This document shows positions 27,874-36,551 of a stretch of 64,000 nt of DNA, in pieces (the stretch's first letter is position 1; every line of letters starts with the position of its first letter). Below the pieces are notes generated by a model. The model was not told the origin of the DNA, did no database searches, and worked only from the letters and a program-made list of their open reading frames with translations. Made by a program: the position numbers and the translations under genes. This DNA comes from Mesorhizobium huakuii (GTDB lineage: Bacteria > Pseudomonadota > Alphaproteobacteria > Rhizobiales > Rhizobiaceae), in the NCBI RefSeq assembly GCF_014189455.1, contig NZ_CP050296.1, positions 2,538,001 through 2,602,000 on the forward strand, read 5' to 3'.

Positions 27874-28123
27874 CCGGAGTGGCCCGGGTGCCGCACAGCT
27901 ATGGGTGACACAGGGGGAACGTCAACCGGGCCTTCCGGGAATGGAGATACCCGGCCCTTCAAAATATGCACGCAAGCTAATGGAAGCGCAATCGGGGGAA
28001 GCGGGTCGGGCTGATCTATTCGCCGACGCTTAGCCCGAACGCCTACGGGCACGGCAAAGGACGGGCGTTAGATAGCCGAAGACGCGCTAGTCTAGAAGGC
28101 CCATTTTCATAAGCCGGTGGAAC

Positions 28124-28139
28124 ATTAGTCATCTCTAAT
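28124..28139. promoter_or_regulatory. ATTAG-N6-CTAAT inverted repeat, site 1
   Basis: ATTAGTCATCTCTAAT; identical at 28725-28740, and the same 5-6-5 architecture with a different spacer at 33773-33788. It could be an operator of an island regulator. Confidence 0.4.
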
Positions 28140-28724
28140 AGTTCTTTTCACCGGCAGGGGTCCACCAACGCCCTCGCAAGTCCCGTTAATCCCTAGGGAC
28201 GGCCCGCCGTTGCCGTGAATGGGACGGCGGGTTTTTCGTTTGGGGTCCGGAACCTCGACGCTCAGGGCAGGTTGAGCCACGGTGGCAGGGCTCTTCAGCG
28301 GTCCTGTCGCCGGCCAAGGTCCCTCCTTTGGTCGACCCGCGTCCTGCAACAGGGGCGCGGGGGCCCCAGGTAAAGTTCCGGAACTATTTCAGCGCAAGCT
28401 AATTGAATAGCCGGCGGGAGGTTCTGACCGGTTCCGGCCGCTGACCAAAAATTCGGCATGATCTTTGGTCGGCCCGCGTCCGCTGCAAATGGGCGCGGGC
28501 CATTTCGGTTGGTCGATGGCGGCGCTACCTGGCCATCAAATGACCGACGCGGACTCCGGTGACGACAGTGCCCGCGTCGGTCACTGCGGCATCGTCAACA
28601 GGGGGTTGTCCTGTCAATAGGGGTACCGCCGCGTGTCCATTTTAGCACCGCTGAACCGCCCGGCAAGCGATGCTTGGCTGACTGACGAGCGCGGTGGATA
28701 TGCGCTGCCGCAGCTTGACGGAAC

Positions 28725-28740
28725 ATTAGTCATCTCTAAT
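28725..28740. promoter_or_regulatory. ATTAG-N6-CTAAT inverted repeat, site 2
   Basis: Second identical copy, part of a 21-bp direct repeat shared with 28119-28139. Confidence 0.4.
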
Positions 28741-29013
28741 TGTGCATTGGCGGTAAGGTGGTGCCCTCCATCGCCTGCCGAAGATCGGGCCTCCGATCGG
28801 CCCGCGTTCTCCGCCAGAGGCGCGGGCTTTTCGCTATTCTGGGAAAATAGTCAACGCCAGTTGGGAACTAGGTGGCTTTTGGGGCGCCACCGCGAACCTA
28901 CCATTCGCCTTCGTCAAGACCTTGCAAAATAAGCCTTGCTGGCGCTGGAACTGGGGTCGGGGAGGGACGTTGCTCTTGCGGTCACGTTTGTGTGGACCAA
29001 GGGAGATATTCAA

Positions 29014-29295
29014 ATGAACATCAAGATGCTCACGATGGGCGCGATTGCGCTTGCAATGATGACTGGCTCAGCGCTCGCCGCTGGCAATACATCCGCGCTT
29101 GACGATCCGGCAAAGATGTCGCCATTTTTCACCGATGCCGGCATGAAAACGTTGAGGTCGGAAAAGGATTTCAAGACTGCATGGACGGCCATGAAACCCG
29201 ACGAGCAGAAAGCGGTGCTGAAAGACTGCGGCGATACCACGATTAACAAGTCGCACGCGGATTTCTGCGCGATGGCGAAGAAGATGGGCGGCTGA
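29014..29295 (+). CDS. Small periplasmic protein
   Basis: 93 aa. Clear signal peptide (MNIKMLTMGAIALAMMTGSALA-AG). The mature part has two cysteines (DCGDTT, DFCAMAKK) likely disulfide-bonded. AGGGAGAT precedes the ATG at 29014, deciding against the longer ORF. Followed by a strong terminator. Unknown function. Confidence 0.72.
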   Translation: MNIKMLTMGAIALAMMTGSALAAGNTSALDDPAKMSPFFTDAGMKTLRSEKDFKTAWTAMKPDEQKAVLKDCGDTTINKSHADFCAMAKKMGG

Positions 29296-29313
29296 GAATA
29301 ACGTGATGTGGCG

Positions 29314-29386
29314 CCCGGTAGCTCTCACGCCCTTTACCGGGTCCCGTAGTGATAGGCTCGTACTTTTAGGTACGGGCCTTTTTTTG
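29314..29386 (+). terminator. Double-hairpin terminator
   Basis: Hairpin CCCGGTA/TACCGGG (29314-29341) is followed by GCTCGTAC/GTACGGGC (29356-29377) and a run of seven T. The two-hairpin layout resembles the units at 28.2-28.8 kb. Confidence 0.75.
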
Positions 29387-29516
29387 CACTCTCACTGCCT
29401 ACTCTGCTGACCCGTTGTCGGTGAACGGTGAGGCGCTGGGTATGCATTGCAGCGACCAGCCTGTCGGGGTCGGCTGTTTCTGATGTTCGGTTATGGCGGC
29501 GGTGCACTGTTCGCGC

Positions 29517-30069
29517 TTATCGAACGTGCTCGGCAGCACCAAGTGGGAGCGGAAGGCGCAGCGCCGGGCCAGACGGTATAGGTCCGCCGCGCCTTTCAGA
29601 CATATCTGAGTCTTTCCGCGACGTCGACTTGGCCTTCCGCTTGGCAGGTGCTTTAAGGGGAGCAGCCTTGCGGCCCAAACCGCTAGCCTTTGCAAGCGCG
29701 GAGCGTGCCGCCGGCGTAATTTGGCGCCACCATCGGATAGTCGCGCGGCAGGCTCCATTTAGATCGATATTCGTCTGGCGTGATGCCGAAATCGACCCGT
29801 AGGTGGCGCTTCAGGGATTTGAATTTTTTGCCGTCTTCGAGGCAGATGATGAAATCGGGGAACACAGATTTCTTGGGGTTTACCGCAGGGGTGGGCGCTT
29901 CGACTGCAGGCGCGATCGGTCCGCCAAGTCCGGACAGCGACAAGTGAACGGATGCAATTAGGTCCGGCAGGCCAGTAGCCGGCACGGGGTTCTTGCTTAC
30001 GTAGGCGGAGACAATATCTGCGGTTAGCTCGATGAGTTCCGCTGCTCTGTTGTCAGTGTCGTCGGTCAC
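29517..30069 (-). pseudogene. MucR/Ros-family regulator with C-terminal frameshift
   Basis: Zinc-finger regulator of the MucR family, which controls exopolysaccharide and other surface traits in rhizobia. Recognised by ADIVSAYVSKNPV near the N-terminus and CLEDGKKFKSLKRHL ... YRSKWSLPRDYPMVAPNYA. After APNYA (near 29705) the frame ends in 10 unrelated codons, stopping at 29683, whereas the neighbouring frame continues with the family-typical ARSALAKASGLGRK and stops at 29517. The truncated form (128 aa) keeps most of the DNA-binding region, so partial activity is possible. Confidence 0.75.
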
Positions 30070-30174
30070 AGGCTGATTGGTCCCTTGTTCGCCGGACAGC
30101 TACTACTTGAGGGACCTCATCGGTGCAACGTACTTCACGACTGTCGATAGCGGCGAAGGGGTCGCGCTCAGATG

Positions 30175-30459
30175 TTACTTCGCCGCCTCTCTTTGACCCG
30201 CTTCCGTTAGAACGAGAAACTCCACGCTTTCGGCGTACTTAGGGTGAGGAGTGGTCTTCAGAAAGCCACGCGCTTGCAGGCGTTCTGTTGTATCGTGACC
30301 GCAGTTTTTTATCTTACTACAAAGGACCGGAACATTCGGTCCAAAGGCATTTAACTGCCGAAGTGCCTCACGCTCGCGTTTGTTCACCGGCAAGCGTTGG
30401 TATCTCGGCCTTCCAGCGTGCTTCAGCCTCTGCAACCAAGCGCGTGAAGTCGTCGTCAT
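30175..30459 (-). CDS. Small hypothetical protein
   Basis: Up to 94 aa; ends in a short winged-helix-like stretch (TTERLQARGFLKTTPH ... FLVLTEAGQREA), reminiscent of small marker-like HTH proteins. The start is uncertain: the ATG at 30459 makes a 92-bp overlap with the upstream gene, while a GTG at 30387 (VNKREREALRQL) would reduce it to 20 bp. Confidence 0.45.
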   Translation of the reverse strand: MTTTSRAWLQRLKHAGRPRYQRLPVNKREREALRQLNAFGPNVPVLCSKIKNCGHDTTERLQARGFLKTTPHPKYAESVEFLVLTEAGQREAAK

Positions 30460-30730
30460 TCATCCTGCGGGGATCGTAGCCAGTTTTCTTGTAGTAATCG
30501 CTGACTGCGTTGTCATGGGGCGGTTGCGCCGTAGCGCGCCCACGAGAAGAATCGAACATATGGTCTAGCCGCTCATCTACGCTTGGCGAAGCCGCAGATT
30601 GGGCGCTGCCTTGCGGAACAAGCCTAACAATGGTGCCATTGATTATGACTTCAGCGACAAAGCCCGCCTTGGCAGCACCCTTGCATATAGCTGTGATCTG
30701 ACGGGCAGATATGGCGAGAGATCTGGTCAT
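30368..30730 (-). CDS. Hypothetical protein
   Basis: 120 aa. The N-terminus SARQITAICKGAAKAGFVAEVIINGTIVRLVPQ is a compact alpha/beta segment seen in rhizobial phage-type small proteins; the C-terminus is charged and helical (DDDFTRLVAEAEARWK). Function unknown. Confidence 0.55.
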   Translation of the reverse strand: MTRSLAISARQITAICKGAAKAGFVAEVIINGTIVRLVPQGSAQSAASPSVDERLDHMFDSSRGRATAQPPHDNAVSDYYKKTGYDPRRMNDDDFTRLVAEAEARWKAEIPTLAGEQTRA

Positions 30731-30850
30731 AGCTTCGGTTCTCTAAGCAATGCCGGCTGCGAGGGTTTTTGCTGAGGTTCAGCCGCAGCCGACGCGCCGA
30801 TTTGAGCATTTTTGAAAAGCTCAGCAATTTTCAGCGCTGAAAACCCGGGG

Positions 30851-31057
30851 TCAACCGGCGGGCCATTCAGTGCGCCATTTGCCGTCGACACCTTGGACTA
30901 GGACCTCCGCCGCATGCCCTTTTGACGCTGCACCGTTTGCGGCTTCGACAGCGGCCGACAACGCGGATTCGCGCGAGTTATAGGCATAATCTTTGTCTTC
31001 ATAGCGAACCTTCCAGCGGTCCGCCTCTTTCGAAACGTAGTACTTCGCGTTCGCCAT
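30851..31057 (-). CDS. DUF2188-like small protein, copy 2
   Basis: 68 aa, MANAKYYVSKEADRWKVRYE then AEVLVQGVDGKWRTEW. Very similar to copy 1. GGAG stands 7 nt before the ATG. A dispersed hairpin repeat follows directly (30801-30845), exactly as behind copy 1, so gene and repeat were probably duplicated together. Confidence 0.7.
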   Translation of the reverse strand: MANAKYYVSKEADRWKVRYEDKDYAYNSRESALSAAVEAANGAASKGHAAEVLVQGVDGKWRTEWPAG

Positions 31058-31343
31058 TGGTTCGCTCCGCGATCAAACGATTTTTCTTGGTCGTCCCCGT
31101 AGCCGCCCCGCCCCCCACGGCGGGATGGGTTCGTATTAGACCTTGCTTATGCAGAAAACCATGGCGGTGGCATCTCTTCAAGCCTGCATGCGCTCAGACC
31201 GCAAAGGTGCCCCAAAAACGCCACCCGTTTCATGAAATTTCGGAAATCATGTCGGGATCTGATGAGGAAACGAAAGCCAGCCGAGGAGTATCGCGCGGCA
31301 GCCGGAACGCTTGTATTCTTCGTTGCAAGCATGGAGCGCAGCC

Positions 31344-31529
31344 GTGGCCTATACAGTCATCTGGTATGGAAGACAGGGCATCGTCGACAAGTTGACCTTC
31401 GACGCCGAGAAGACCGCCAAGGACTACGCAATCTCGATGTTTCCGACGCGAAAGGGCGACGAGGGGATCGTCTCGGTTGAAGTTCGCAAGGACAACGGCA
31501 CTGTCGTCTTTAGCCACGCGGAGAATTAG
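31344..31529 (+). CDS. Small hypothetical protein
   Basis: 61 aa from a GTG with GGAG upstream; a beta-rich compact sequence (AYTVIWYGRQGIVDKLTFDAEKTAKDYA...). Unknown; resembles small rhizobial proteins with a strand-helix-strand layout. Confidence 0.5.
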   Translation: MAYTVIWYGRQGIVDKLTFDAEKTAKDYAISMFPTRKGDEGIVSVEVRKDNGTVVFSHAEN

Positions 31530-31628
31530 GGATTCCCAAGGGCCATTTGATCGGCGCCCGCGAGGGGGGATGACCGATCATTGCCTTTGCGCTCAACAAG
31601 GGAAGCTGGGCTATCCGAACTGCCAGCC

Positions 31629-31994
31629 CTACCGTGCGCGAGTGAACCAACGATCCCGGCTACGCACATGTGCGTCACTGAGGGAGAGACCAAACAGTAA
31701 ACCTATCGCAGCCCCGAGAATAAAGGCTGTTGAGACCGTACCGGGATTTTCTTGGACCGCCCCGGAAACCGACTGAGCCCCGGTCCGAAGCGCCTGAGCT
31801 GTACGGCCGGCCCGATCGGCAGCGCTGTCATACCAGCCTGTGGCTTCCTCGACGACCTCTTCTGCGCGCTCGGCCAGCGTTCGATTGATCTTGTTGATCT
31901 CGCGCTTCAGCTGCGCAACCTGCTTCTCCAAGGCTTCCTGAGCTTCGCGCTGCGTCGGTCTCGGTGCGGCGGCTTCTTTCTGTTCGTCGGCCAT
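31629..31994 (-). CDS. DUF883/YqjD-like membrane-anchored protein
   Basis: 121 aa. A charged coiled-coil-like helix (ALEKQVAQLKREINKINRTLAERAEEVVEEA) precedes a C-terminal hydrophobic helix (TAFILGAAIGLLFGLSL), the layout of the ElaB/YqjD/DUF883 group that tethers to the inner membrane. AAGGAGG lies before the ATG. Confidence 0.75.
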   Translation of the reverse strand: MADEQKEAAAPRPTQREAQEALEKQVAQLKREINKINRTLAERAEEVVEEATGWYDSAADRAGRTAQALRTGAQSVSGAVQENPGTVSTAFILGAAIGLLFGLSLSDAHVRSRDRWFTRAR

Positions 31995-32108
31995 GTCTCA
32001 ACCTCCTTATTTCGGTGCTTAACGGTTAGCCGCTGCGTAAGGTTCCTATTCAGCGAAACAGCCCGCCACCGTGAGGCAGCGGGCTTCAAGTGTCCGAAGG
32101 GCTGTTGA

Positions 32109-32324
32109 TCAGGCGGCGGCTCGGCGCTCGCTCATCACCTTGTGGTGGCAGGCCGAAGCGGTGGCGGTCAATTGCTCAGCCAGATCGCGGGCAATCCACA
32201 ATAGCCGCTGGATGTTAGCGTCCGTATCGCTCTCGACCACGACATCAAAAATGACGCTCATGAGCGTCGACAGATTGAGGATGTCGCCTTCGAGGTCGTT
32301 GAGGTTGTCGGAAGGGCCGGTCAT
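32109..32324 (-). CDS. Small helical protein, coupled downstream gene
   Basis: 71 aa. Its ATG overlaps the stop of the 255-aa gene by 4 bp, which fixes the start. Mostly helical (LSTLMSVIFDVVVESDTDANIQRLLWIARDLAEQL). Unknown. Confidence 0.6.
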   Translation of the reverse strand: MTGPSDNLNDLEGDILNLSTLMSVIFDVVVESDTDANIQRLLWIARDLAEQLTATASACHHKVMSERRAAA

Positions 32325-33088
32325 GCTGCACCGCTTTCCGAGCCCTTTACCGCGCCTTCCAAGGCCTCCACCGGAAGGAATGACCAGAGCAGCGCGTCGA
32401 TATCTTCGGATTGAAGGTCGCCATATCGGCCGGTGCAGAATTCCAGCAAGAATTCTGCCTTGATCCGATGTTCTTCCATGCTGGTGCACCGGTAGGCGCA
32501 GACGGCGTTGATCGAGCTGCGCTCGGCGTCGGAAGCCGCGTCGCGCTCTTCAAGAGCCTGCTCAAGGCCGACAGCGGTGCGCCTTGCGCGCTCTTCCTTG
32601 ATGAGGCGCTTCAATGCCCGCAGATCGAACTGCTCAGCCTTTCGGAGCGCTGCGGTTGATTGTTTTGCAAGATCGGGGGCAACCTTGTGCAGCGCGGTCA
32701 GCTTGTGCGTCTGTTCGGCGTAGCGGCGCTTGATGTCGGCGCGCAGATCATCTTCCACGCGCTCCAGTTCGGAATATCGGAGGCTGTGCGATTGCCCGCC
32801 CCCGATCGACAGCGGAACATAAAGCTCGGCTGTCTTCGGCAGGTATTCCTCTTCCAAGGGGGTGGCGCGCTCGATCGCCTCTTCGAAGCGGGCGTAAGCG
32901 GCATGCTTGGCATCAATCAGCGCCAGCAACTTGGTTGACACTGGAGATGCCTCGGCGGGCACAGCCTTGGCAGGCGTCGAAAGAACGGTGATCGCAGAGA
33001 CGATCCCCGCGCTGGTGACGGCAAGGGCGGTGCGGCGGTTGAGGGTGGGCATGCCTTCGGCGGCAGCCCGAACAGAGGTGTTCGGCAT
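32321..33088 (-). CDS. Hypothetical protein with Tat/Sec-like N-terminus
   Basis: 255 aa, or 243 aa from the second methionine. The N-terminus PTLNRRTALAVTSAGIVSAITV has a twin-arginine-like element before a hydrophobic stretch. The body is long helices (ALIDAKHAAYARFEEAIERATPLEEEY ... RRYAEQTHKL), likely coiled-coil. Common in rhizobial islands; function unknown. Confidence 0.6.
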   Translation of the reverse strand: MPNTSVRAAAEGMPTLNRRTALAVTSAGIVSAITVLSTPAKAVPAEASPVSTKLLALIDAKHAAYARFEEAIERATPLEEEYLPKTAELYVPLSIGGGQSHSLRYSELERVEDDLRADIKRRYAEQTHKLTALHKVAPDLAKQSTAALRKAEQFDLRALKRLIKEERARRTAVGLEQALEERDAASDAERSSINAVCAYRCTSMEEHRIKAEFLLEFCTGRYGDLQSEDIDALLWSFLPVEALEGAVKGSESGAA

Positions 33089-33124
33089 TGTAAGCTCCTA
33101 GCTGCTGTTCTGCGGTTAGCTCGC

Positions 33125-33385
33125 TTACCCGGCGAGCGCGGTAAGCTCCGTTTCGAGCCGGCGACGGACTGGCTCGATGTTGACATTGAACGACTTGAAT
33201 TTGAGGGCGTCGATTTCGGCCCGGATCGCGTCAGCACGGCGCTCCGAGGCGGTTACGCCAGACTAGGCTTCTGCCCAGGCCGCCTTTAGGCCAGCGGCGA
33301 GCAGGAAGGCATAGGACCAGTCCCGGCCTCTGTAAGATTTAGCGTAGCGATGGGCTGCCTTCATGATTTCGGATCGGCTGAACAT
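33125..33385 (-). pseudogene. Small rhizobial protein with in-frame amber codon
   Basis: Reads MFSRSEIMKAAHRYAKSYRG ... LKAAWAEA, then a TAG at 33263-33265, then continues in the same frame SGVTASERRADAIRAEIDAL... to TAA at 33125. The continued coding quality beyond the TAG suggests an 86-codon gene interrupted by a nonsense mutation; alternatively a 40-aa protein stands alone. Confidence 0.5.
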
Positions 33386-33409
33386 CGGAGGGTGCCTTTT
33401 GTGCAACTC

Positions 33410-33419
33410 TTAACGTTAA
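33410..33419. promoter_or_regulatory. Palindrome upstream of XRE gene
   Basis: TTAACGTTAA, with further AACG/CGTT half-sites to 33437, in the gap between the amber pseudogene and the divergent XRE gene. A plausible autoregulatory operator, by position. Confidence 0.35.
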
Positions 33420-33498
33420 TGGCAACGCTAATCGTTACGCTGCCTATGCATGTCAAACGAAATTCGTTATGGTTGCACAAATTCATTAGGAGCATTTG

Positions 33499-33738
33499 AT
33501 GACCCCCGAACAATGTCGCGCGGCTCGCGGTCTGGCGAATATCTCTCAGGACGAACTGGCCCAGGCTGCAAATGTCGGGTTGTCCACTGTGAGGAATTTT
33601 GAAGCGGGGCGCTCCACGCCGGTGGCGAATAACCTTGCGGCTATGGTCAAGGCGCTTGAAGCGGTTGGCGTAGTACTAATTCCGGAGAATGGCGGCGGAG
33701 CCGGTGTCAGGCTGGCTAAGCCAGGAATTTTGAAATGA
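33499..33738 (+). CDS. XRE-family small regulator, copy 1
   Basis: 79 aa: one HTH (CRAARGLANISQDELAQAANVGLSTVRNFEAGR) and a short C-terminus (LEAVGVVLIPENGGGAGVRL) typical of rhizobial phage-type XRE repressors. The ATG at 33499 follows TTAGGAGC. A second member is at 40773. Confidence 0.85.
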   Translation: MTPEQCRAARGLANISQDELAQAANVGLSTVRNFEAGRSTPVANNLAAMVKALEAVGVVLIPENGGGAGVRLAKPGILK

Positions 33739-33772
33739 CTAAGAGGCAGCGCGGTTGCGGAAGTACGCGGCA

Positions 33773-33788
33773 ATTAGCGACCACTAAT
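33773..33788. promoter_or_regulatory. ATTAG-N6-CTAAT inverted repeat, site 3
   Basis: ATTAGCGACCACTAAT, 35 bp after the XRE stop and upstream of the next small gene; same arms as the two sites near 28 kb, different spacer. Confidence 0.4.
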
Positions 33789-33858
33789 GGCCCAACGACA
33801 ACGCGGGTCCGGGTAGTATACAATTCAGTCAGCCCACCCGAATTAGGGAGTAAGGCTT

Positions 33859-34082
33859 ATGAGGATTATTGAACGGGCCGCTTCCGAGCGAAAGCCGATG
33901 ACGGGACTGCGCATACCGTTATCGAGCGCCTTACGATTGTAGAATTGCGGCCGGTAAGCGGGCCGCCTCAATCGGCAAAGGGGTCGAAAAAGTACAGCAC
34001 GTTGCAAGGCTTTGACATCGTACAGATCGACGATAGTACGTTCAAGATCGTTCGAACCGGTCAGATAATTCGTCGAATATAA
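33859..34082 (+). pseudogene. Small hypothetical gene, frameshifted
   Basis: Begins MRIIERAASERKP with AGGGAG upstream; near 33899 one base seems missing, after which the neighbouring frame gives DGTAHTVIERLTIVELRP and ends IVRTGQIIRRI at 34082. Unknown family. Confidence 0.45.
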
Positions 34083-34310
34083 TTATTTCTTGCAGCGTGG
34101 CATTTTTTTCATTGCAGCATTCGCTTCCGCCTCGCTTTTGTATGTGGTCTTCGCCAGGTCGATCACAAGGGTCCCGTCTGGCTTCTTCGTGACAACCTCA
34201 CACTGCTTCGAGACAGCGTCTTTCGCCACCCACCACTGTTCGGTGGCCCCAAAAGCCGACATAGTAAACTGACTGATAAGCGCCGTAGCGATTGCGATTT
34301 TGCGTATCAT
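34083..34310 (-). CDS. Small secreted protein
   Basis: 75 aa with signal peptide (IRKIAIATALISQFTMSAFG-AT). The mature part has CEVVTKKPDG and a terminal MPRCKK; two cysteines could pair. The start is chosen by the signal peptide with GGGAG upstream. Unknown. Confidence 0.6.
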   Translation of the reverse strand: MIRKIAIATALISQFTMSAFGATEQWWVAKDAVSKQCEVVTKKPDGTLVIDLAKTTYKSEAEANAAMKKMPRCKK

Positions 34311-34650
34311 TTCGTTTGCTCCCTTGTTCAACACAGAACGTACGGTTTCATCCTCTGTTCCGTTGATGAAGGTCCTGATTGTCCATCTCCTCGCGAAGCG
34401 GCTGATATCGGCCAAGGTGAGTTTTTACCCGCTTGGAAGGCTCACGAAACTGAGCCGGAAAAGACCATGCTGGCAATGGCCTTCAACCATTCCTTCACCA
34501 AATTTTCGGCCATCCGTGGGTTGTTAGCAAGGATTCTGTGGGGTCGACTTTGGTAAAGTGGCGATTGGTCCGCCTGCCTGCGAACCCTTTCTTACCCGCT
34601 CGTGAGTGTGCGGTCCTGCCCAGGAAGGGCGTTCGCAGAAGGCAGTTCCC

Positions 34651-35505
34651 ATGGAAAAGTTGAAGCCGATACTCGCTATCAAGATCACAGACCTTTCGCC
34701 GAATTTACCGCAGACTGGCGAGCCGATTTGCGAGCGCGTAGACCCGACAACGCTCTACGTAGATCACAGCTACCAGCGCCAAGTGAGCGAGCGCGGACGT
34801 AAGCAAATCCGCAAGATCGTCGAGCAGTTCTGTTGGACGAAATTCAAGCCTCCGGTATGCGCCTACGCTCTCGACGAAAACGGTGCGACAGTTTTGAAAG
34901 TCCTCGATGGCCAGCACACCGCCATTGCAGCGGCGAGCAATCCGCATGTTGGCATGATACCGGTGATGATTGTCGATGCACCTGACAACCAGGCGCAGGC
35001 GGCCGCGTTCGTTGGCCAGAATACCCAGCGGGTCGGAATTACCCCGCTTCAGCTTCATCAGGCAGCAGTCGTATCTGGTGACGAGGATGCCATGACGGTT
35101 GAATTGGTGTGCGCCAGAGCCGGCATAAAGGTTATCACTACGCCGCCGGCCGCCTCGAAATATCGCGCTCGTGAAACAATCGCCATTGCAACAATCAGCG
35201 GCCTCGTTAACCGCCAAACGGCAGTGGGTGCGCGCCGGATATTGGAGGTTCTAGCGAACGCGGATTTTGCGCCAATCACCAGCCCCCAGATCAGAGCTGC
35301 TGAGTTGCTAATGACCCACAAAGAATTCAACCAGCGGTTCGATCCTGAGGAGCTTACCAAGACCATGGCAAACCTCTATCTTACCGCCGAAGAGGACGCC
35401 AAGGTTTACGCGCACGCGCACAAGCTGCCGTTCTTCAAAGCGCTTGCCATTGTATGGTTTCGGAGCACAAAAAAGCGGCGCACACCAATCCGTTTGGTCG
35501 CTTAG
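34651..35505 (+). CDS. ParB/sulfiredoxin-like nuclease-fold protein (DUF6551-like)
   Basis: 284 aa. The ParB/Srx-like core is visible: YVDHSYQRQVSERGRKQIRKI, then VLDGQHTAIAAASNPHVGMIPVMI, where the DGQH replaces the GERR/DGxH of ParB. Such proteins occur in phages and islands, perhaps in partition or nucleotide-dependent regulation; the role here is unknown. The start at 34651 is preceded by AGAAGG. Confidence 0.72.
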   Translation: MEKLKPILAIKITDLSPNLPQTGEPICERVDPTTLYVDHSYQRQVSERGRKQIRKIVEQFCWTKFKPPVCAYALDENGATVLKVLDGQHTAIAAASNPHVGMIPVMIVDAPDNQAQAAAFVGQNTQRVGITPLQLHQAAVVSGDEDAMTVELVCARAGIKVITTPPAASKYRARETIAIATISGLVNRQTAVGARRILEVLANADFAPITSPQIRAAELLMTHKEFNQRFDPEELTKTMANLYLTAEEDAKVYAHAHKLPFFKALAIVWFRSTKKRRTPIRLVA

Positions 35506-35836
35506 CATTTGAAGCTGCGTCGTCCGGGGACCGGGCGGCGCCCTTCACTTCAAATTCGGGACGGGGAAGTGCGGAACACGCCCACGATGTAGGTTAGTGA
35601 CGGGCCTGTCGGTCATCCGCTGGCCTTTGCCCTTGGTTCCTTCATTCGCATGCTTCTTATATATTAGCATTGGCACATATATTTGCCAGCCGGCGCCCGC
35701 CCCTCGAAGCCTCGCCGGTTAGGTCCGGTGCGCTACTGCCCCGACAAGTGCGCGCCGGGCCGCTGCAATCGCCTTCCTGTTGCCTTCATCACAATGAACG
35801 GCGACATGCGTGAGCATCCGTGGGACACCTTCTCGT
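35506..35836. other. Gap without supported gene
   Basis: I see only a GC-rich stem right after the ParB-like gene (around 35520-35545). An alternative frame encoding MNGDMREHPWDTFSYG near 35793 may be the remains of the 5' end of the next gene. Confidence 0.35.
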
Positions 35837-36013
35837 ATGGAAAGAGCAGTAGGCCTTTACCGATGCCCGGGGAATCCACCGTTTGCCTGCATCGTGGAGC
35901 GGGCCAAAGCCAGTTACATCGCCCAGGACGCATACCGAGCCGGAGGCCACAAGCCCGACTTCGACGCGTTGCCGTGGGAAGCTGAGTACAGAGCTTCAAA
36001 ACAAAAGCCCTAA
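35837..36013 (+). CDS. Small hypothetical protein
   Basis: 58 aa: GNPPFACIVERAKASYIAQDAYRA then a Trp/Glu-rich end. The repeated pattern of charged and aromatic residues looks coding, but the start is weak and a frameshift with the preceding open frame is possible. Confidence 0.4.
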   Translation: MERAVGLYRCPGNPPFACIVERAKASYIAQDAYRAGGHKPDFDALPWEAEYRASKQKP

Positions 36014-36364
36014 GACGGCAAGCTCGCCGGACGAAGACCCCAACAACCTCAAGCCCGGCGAGCCTACAACCTGATCAGTGTACGCGATCAGGACCGGGAT
36101 CAACCGGCACACTGTCCGACGCAAGAGCAATGCCAGAACGCCCGTCCCAAAATGGGACGATACCGGGGGAAAACGCCAGCGCGGGGTTATGTTGCAGACC
36201 TGCTAATATTACGGTCGCGCTGGTCGGCTCGCCGCGGATGAGTCGGCCAGGCCCGGCGGCCAGTCAATACAACACCCCAACGACGACTGCCGGGCCGCTT
36301 CGTTATTTGTGGTCGACGAAATATCGCCTTTGCGCTAAATTGGTCGCAACCAGGGGTGGGGTTC
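36014..36364. other. Gap without supported gene
   Basis: A short frame reads GINRHTVRRKSNARTPVPKW (around 36085-36145), reminiscent of a HTH relic, but it has no supported start. Nothing else seen. Confidence 0.3.
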
Positions 36365-36532
36365 ATGACCAAAAAGCAGCCGAAGCGCGAAGTCGTCGAG
36401 GTTCATGAGGATGCGGTTTTTGCCGTGGAAAACGGCATCACTCGTGAACAACTGCGCGATCTGATCAGGGTACTTGGCAATGATCGCGAGACATTAGTCG
36501 AAGCGGTGCTGGCGCTGCGAAACGTGCGGTAG
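36365..36532 (+). CDS. DUF3606-like small protein, copy 1
   Basis: 55 aa. The C-terminal half ITREQLRDLIRVLGNDRETL parallels the DUF3606-like protein at 40137 (LSIPQVRELIAKHGNDRDTM). A helical putative nucleic-acid- or protein-binding unit, function unknown. Confidence 0.55.
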   Translation: MTKKQPKREVVEVHEDAVFAVENGITREQLRDLIRVLGNDRETLVEAVLALRNVR

Positions 36533-36551
36533 GGGCCGTCTGGCCCTACCG
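36527..36551. terminator. Stem-loop between convergent genes
   Basis: CGGTAGGGGCC / GGCCCTACCG around GTCT, overlapping the ends of both convergent small genes. No long T-run, so terminator activity is tentative. Confidence 0.5.

Larger units (their letters stand above)
28000..29013. other. 1-kb non-coding region with double-hairpin array
   Basis: No convincing gene. Four units each combine two adjacent hairpins: A (28180-28200 plus 28203-28231 then TTTTT), B (28313-28331 plus 28336-28361), C (28443-28470 plus 28472-28500) and D (28783-28798 plus 28800-28827 then TTTT). Units B-D share the junction GTCGRCCCGCG or a one-base variant while the first-hairpin sequences differ yet still pair. A 21-bp repeat starting GGAACATTAGTC precedes unit A (28119) and lies before unit D (28720). 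Confidence 0.6.

Noticed and set aside
28000..28900. Possible CRISPR array in the repeat-rich kilobase
   Set aside because: The repeated units are hairpins of differing sequence with irregular spacing, and no cas genes are present.
29399..29758. 119-codon minus-strand frame beside MucR
   Set aside because: The MucR continuation runs in a different frame of the same strand with family motifs.
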